Shown: in pieces, positions 61,225 through 64,000 of the stretch
Position numbering within the stretch: the first letter of the stretch is position 1
Layout: each line of letters opens with the position of its first letter
From: Mesorhizobium loti
GTDB taxonomy: Bacteria > Pseudomonadota > Alphaproteobacteria > Rhizobiales > Rhizobiaceae
Assembly: GCA_002356515.1 (NCBI GenBank)
Contig: AP017605.1
Coordinates: forward strand, 2,914,001 to 2,978,000
Reading direction: 5' to 3'
Length of the DNA: 64,000 nt
Made by a program: the position numbers and the translations under genes
Notes under the pieces: model-generated
Database searches by the model: none
The model's input: the letters and a program-made list of their open reading frames with translations, nothing else
What the model was told of the DNA's origin: nothing

Positions 61225-64000
61225 ATGCTCGATCAGGACGTTTCTCATGACGTGATTGCGTCTTTCGGCCCATTTCGCCTGAGCGTCTCTGAGAGATTGC
61301 TCGCAAGAGGCGGGGAACCTGTCGGGATTGGCGGCCGGGCGTTGGATATCCTCATCGTACTGGTGGAGCACGCCGGGGAAGTCCTCAGCAGCAAAGAGCT
61401 GCTCAAGCGTGTCTGGCCCGACGTGATTGTCGAGGAGGGAAGTCTCCGGGTACACCTCTCCAATCTTCGCAAGGCTTTGGGTGACGGGAAAGATGGCAAC
61501 CGATACATCGCCAATGTGGCCGGACGGGGATACAGTTTCCTAGCACCGGTGCAGTACTCCGCTCGCATGATCCCGGCACCACCCAGCGGGGGAGCCGGTC
61601 GGCCCAAAAGGCTGCCGCCGCGACTTGAAAGGATGATAGGGCGCGAAGAAACAGTTGCCGCCTTGTCCTCTCTCCTTTCGGAGCGGCGGTTCGTCAACGT
61701 GGTCGGACCGGGAGGCATGGGTAAGACGACCGTCGCGGTTGCGATAGCCCACTCCTTGCGCGGCGCGTTTTCCGATCAGATCTATTTTCTCGATCTCGGC
61801 GCGCTGGGAGATGCATCCCTCGTCCCCGGCGCTGTGACGTCAACGTTGGGTTTGAGCAGTCAGGCGACACAGGACCCGGTTTCTGCTCTGGTTGCCTTTC
61901 TGGTCGACAAGCCGACTCTTCTCGTCCTGGACAGTTGCGAGCATGTGATCGATGCCGTCGCCGTGCTGGCAGAGCGTCTGTTTGCCGAGATCCCTCTTAT
62001 GCACCTGCTTACAACCAGCCGCGAGGCCCTGCGTGTCGAGGGCGAGAATGTGCATCTGCTGATGCCCCTTGAAGGGCCGCCCGAAGACAGTGGGTTAACC
62101 GCTGCGCAGGCACTTGCCGCGCCCGCTGTGCAGCTCTTCATGGAACGCGCCGTTGCGGGAGGCCTTTGTGCCGAACTCAGCGATGCGGACGCGCCGATCC
62201 TGGCGGCAATATGCCGCCGGCTTGACGGCATAGCACTGGCAATCGAACTCGCCGCCGGCCGCGTGGGCACCTACGGAATTCGCGGAACCGCCGAACTGCT
62301 TGATGATCGCTTCAAGCTTCTATGGCACGGCCGGCGAAGCGCAATTCCGCGTCATCAAACGCTCCAGGCAATGTTCGACTGGAGCTACAACCTGCTCTCC
62401 CCATACGAACAGACGATCTTGCGCCGGTTGTCTGTATTCGTCGGCCCCTTCACCCTCAAGGATGCCATAGCAATCGCGTCGGACGGTGAAGCCGATGCAT
62501 CAGCGGTGGCAGACGCCGTCGAGAGCCTAGTCAATAAGTCGCTTATCAGGACGTCCGAGTTGGCGGGATCGACTTACCACCGGCTCCTCGATACCAGTCG
62601 AGTGTATGCGGCAGCCAAGCTTGCCGAAACCGGCGAAGGCGCAGCGCTGTCGAGGCGACATGCGCATCACTATGCCGATCGCTTCAAACCAGACTCGACA
62701 AGAGCGACTGCGTTCGGGAACCGCGACGTCTCCGCTTACGAGCCGCACATGGGCAATATCCGAGCAGCACTCGAGTGGAGCTTTTCGGACGGCGGCGAGG
62801 CCCAGAACGGTGTCCAACTTGCAGCCGGAGCGGCGCCTCTGTTCTTGGGGTTCTCGCTTCTGGGCGAGTGCGAACGGTGGTGTGAGCGGGGCCTGTCCGC
62901 TCTAGGGGAGACAGATCGCGGAACGGAGCGCGAATTGGCGCTTCAAGCTGCGCTGGCGATCTCATCGATGTTCACACGCGGTAACAGCGATGCCGTCAGA
63001 AAAGCCATCGAACGAGGCATCGGACTGGCGGAGGCGCTGCGGGACGGCCAATACAAGTTGCATCTGCTGGCCGGGCTGAACATCTTTCTTACTCGCATCG
63101 GGGACTTTCGCGGGGCCCTCGCCTGCGCCGAGCGGAGCGTGCTCGTTGCGGCAGAGCTTGGGGAGCAGTCAGGGGTCATCATGGCCGAGTGGATGCTCGG
63201 CGTATCGCATCACCTGGTCGGAAACCAGGCAGCGTCACAGCGACACAGCGACCGTGGACTGGAGCTGGAAGCAGACGCTGGCAGCGTCCAGGTCGATTTC
63301 TTCGGCTACGACCACAGGATACGCGCGCTGATAGCGCTGGCGCGAGCCTTGTGGTTGCGAGGTATGCCGGAAAGAGCGCTCAAAACTGCGGACCAGGCCG
63401 TCGAAGAGGCAATCAAACGCGAGCATCCGGTCGCGGTCTGCATGTCGCTTGTTTACACTGTGCCGGTCTATCTCTGGAGCGGCGACTTTGACCGCGCGGC
63501 GCAATGGATCGAACGTGTTCTGGCTTATGCAGCGAAGTATTCCCTGGCCCCTTATCACGCCATGGGACTTGCTTTGAAGGGCGAACTCATGATCTTGCAA
63601 GGCGAGCCGGCCGAGGGCGCGCAATTGCTCCGGAGCGCTGTTGCAACGCTGAGCGCTGAACGGTTCAATATCCTTGCGACGGCATTCTTGCGAGCGCTTG
63701 CCGAAGGCATGATCCGAAGCGGCCAGCTTGATGAGGCTACAACCACAATCGACCGGGCTATTGCCTTGGCAGACCAAGCCGGCGAGACGTACGATCGTCC
63801 GGATCTACTGCGTGTGTGGGCCGAAATTCGCCTGGCATATTCTCCGCCCGATGTGAGTGCGGCTGAGGACTCGTTGCTTCAAGCGGTCTATTGGGCAGGT
63901 AAACAGGCTGCAACGGCATGGGAGTTGAGGGCAGCCATTCCGCTGGCCAGAATTTGGCAACAAGAAGGTCAGGCAGATCGTGCCCGGGACTTGCTCGGTC
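61225..64000 (+). CDS. Large winged-helix/NB-ARC/TPR regulator, 3' truncated
   Basis: At least 925 residues, open to the window end. Residues 10-110 form an OmpR/CadC-type winged helix (FGPFRLSVSERLLA, GEVLSSKELLKRVWPDVIVEEGSLRVHLSNLRKALG). An ATPase domain follows with the Walker A VVGPGGMGKTTVAVA, Walker B-like PTLLVLDSCEHV and LLTTSREALRVEGE, then RRLSVFVGPFTLKDA and TPR-like helices to the end. It is the type of SARP/MalT-like signal-ATPase regulator. GGAG precedes the ATG by 6 bases. Target unknown. Confidence 0.9.
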   Translation, partial: MLDQDVSHDVIASFGPFRLSVSERLLARGGEPVGIGGRALDILIVLVEHAGEVLSSKELLKRVWPDVIVEEGSLRVHLSNLRKALGDGKDGNRYIANVAGRGYSFLAPVQYSARMIPAPPSGGAGRPKRLPPRLERMIGREETVAALSSLLSERRFVNVVGPGGMGKTTVAVAIAHSLRGAFSDQIYFLDLGALGDASLVPGAVTSTLGLSSQATQDPVSALVAFLVDKPTLLVLDSCEHVIDAVAVLAERLFAEIPLMHLLTTSREALRVEGENVHLLMPLEGPPEDSGLTAAQALAAPAVQLFMERAVAGGLCAELSDADAPILAAICRRLDGIALAIELAAGRVGTYGIRGTAELLDDRFKLLWHGRRSAIPRHQTLQAMFDWSYNLLSPYEQTILRRLSVFVGPFTLKDAIAIASDGEADASAVADAVESLVNKSLIRTSELAGSTYHRLLDTSRVYAAAKLAETGEGAALSRRHAHHYADRFKPDSTRATAFGNRDVSAYEPHMGNIRAALEWSFSDGGEAQNGVQLAAGAAPLFLGFSLLGECERWCERGLSALGETDRGTERELALQAALAISSMFTRGNSDAVRKAIERGIGLAEALRDGQYKLHLLAGLNIFLTRIGDFRGALACAERSVLVAAELGEQSGVIMAEWMLGVSHHLVGNQAASQRHSDRGLELEADAGSVQVDFFGYDHRIRALIALARALWLRGMPERALKTADQAVEEAIKREHPVAVCMSLVYTVPVYLWSGDFDRAAQWIERVLAYAAKYSLAPYHAMGLALKGELMILQGEPAEGAQLLRSAVATLSAERFNILATAFLRALAEGMIRSGQLDEATTTIDRAIALADQAGETYDRPDLLRVWAEIRLAYSPPDVSAAEDSLLQAVYWAGKQAATAWELRAAIPLARIWQQEGQADRARDLLG

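Overview
The window is GC-rich alphaproteobacterial chromosome, most like Mesorhizobium or a close relative. This rests on gene content rather than database search: heterotetrameric sarcosine oxidase soxBDAG, an S21 protein with an Ala/Pro-rich tail, DUF992, DUF982 and DUF6894 proteins, a MucR/Ros regulator, DUF736 and a redox-type CyaC cyclase. No rRNA, intact tRNA or CRISPR array was seen.

Left chromosomal part (1-36 kb). An RND pump fragment is followed by a minus-strand lipid-linked sugar block (GT87-like, GT2, ChbG/HpnK deacetylase, GtrA) and an MDR oxidoreductase. At 6.2-11.9 kb lies a divergent acyl-CoA cluster: an ACAD10/11-type dehydrogenase, two SDRs, a MaoC hydratase, an APH-fold kinase and a WHG-type TetR regulator. 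The split kinase plus ACAD set suggests degradation of 4-hydroxyacyl-CoA through a phosphorylated intermediate. Then come a small exported protein behind three GTAC palindromes, a ThuA/Gfo-Idh-MocA pair, and the sox operon with an extra ORF. Next are an SDR, a SET protein, rpsU with a clear terminator, a TPR lipoprotein, two DUF992 proteins and an MFS carrier. The kdp operon (26.2-34.5 kb, minus strand) includes kdpF, a 26-residue leader-proximal peptide and a 71-residue membrane ORF between kdpA and kdpB. A DUF892 gene and a Crp/Fnr regulator follow; a 147-bp MITE-like element supplies the regulator's stop codon.

Accessory part (about 36.4-61 kb). Small rhizobial ORFs lead to a winged-helix/TolB/TPR protein, an orphan methyltransferase and a tyrosine integrase at 41.15 kb. 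Behind the integrase lie plasmid- or ICE-type remnants (a truncated DUF932-like gene and a frameshifted DUF736 gene) and a MucR homologue lacking one zinc cysteine. The cargo is an AraC regulator, an aldo/keto reductase, a SorT/SorU/pseudoazurin sulfite-oxidation set, a secreted alpha/beta hydrolase, an SDR, an ECF sigma/anti-sigma pair, a beta-propeller protein, a DUF305 protein, CopC/CopD and a tautomerase beside a decayed SDR. Three of these units share a promoter cassette: an inverted repeat CGAACGAT-N30-ATCGTTCG followed by a GTCTCC/GGAGAC-type hairpin that contains the SD. The cassette is the strongest candidate here for an undescribed regulatory unit.

Right end. A haem/2Fe-2S-type class III adenylate cyclase is followed by the 5' part of a large winged-helix/NB-ARC/TPR regulator that runs off the window.
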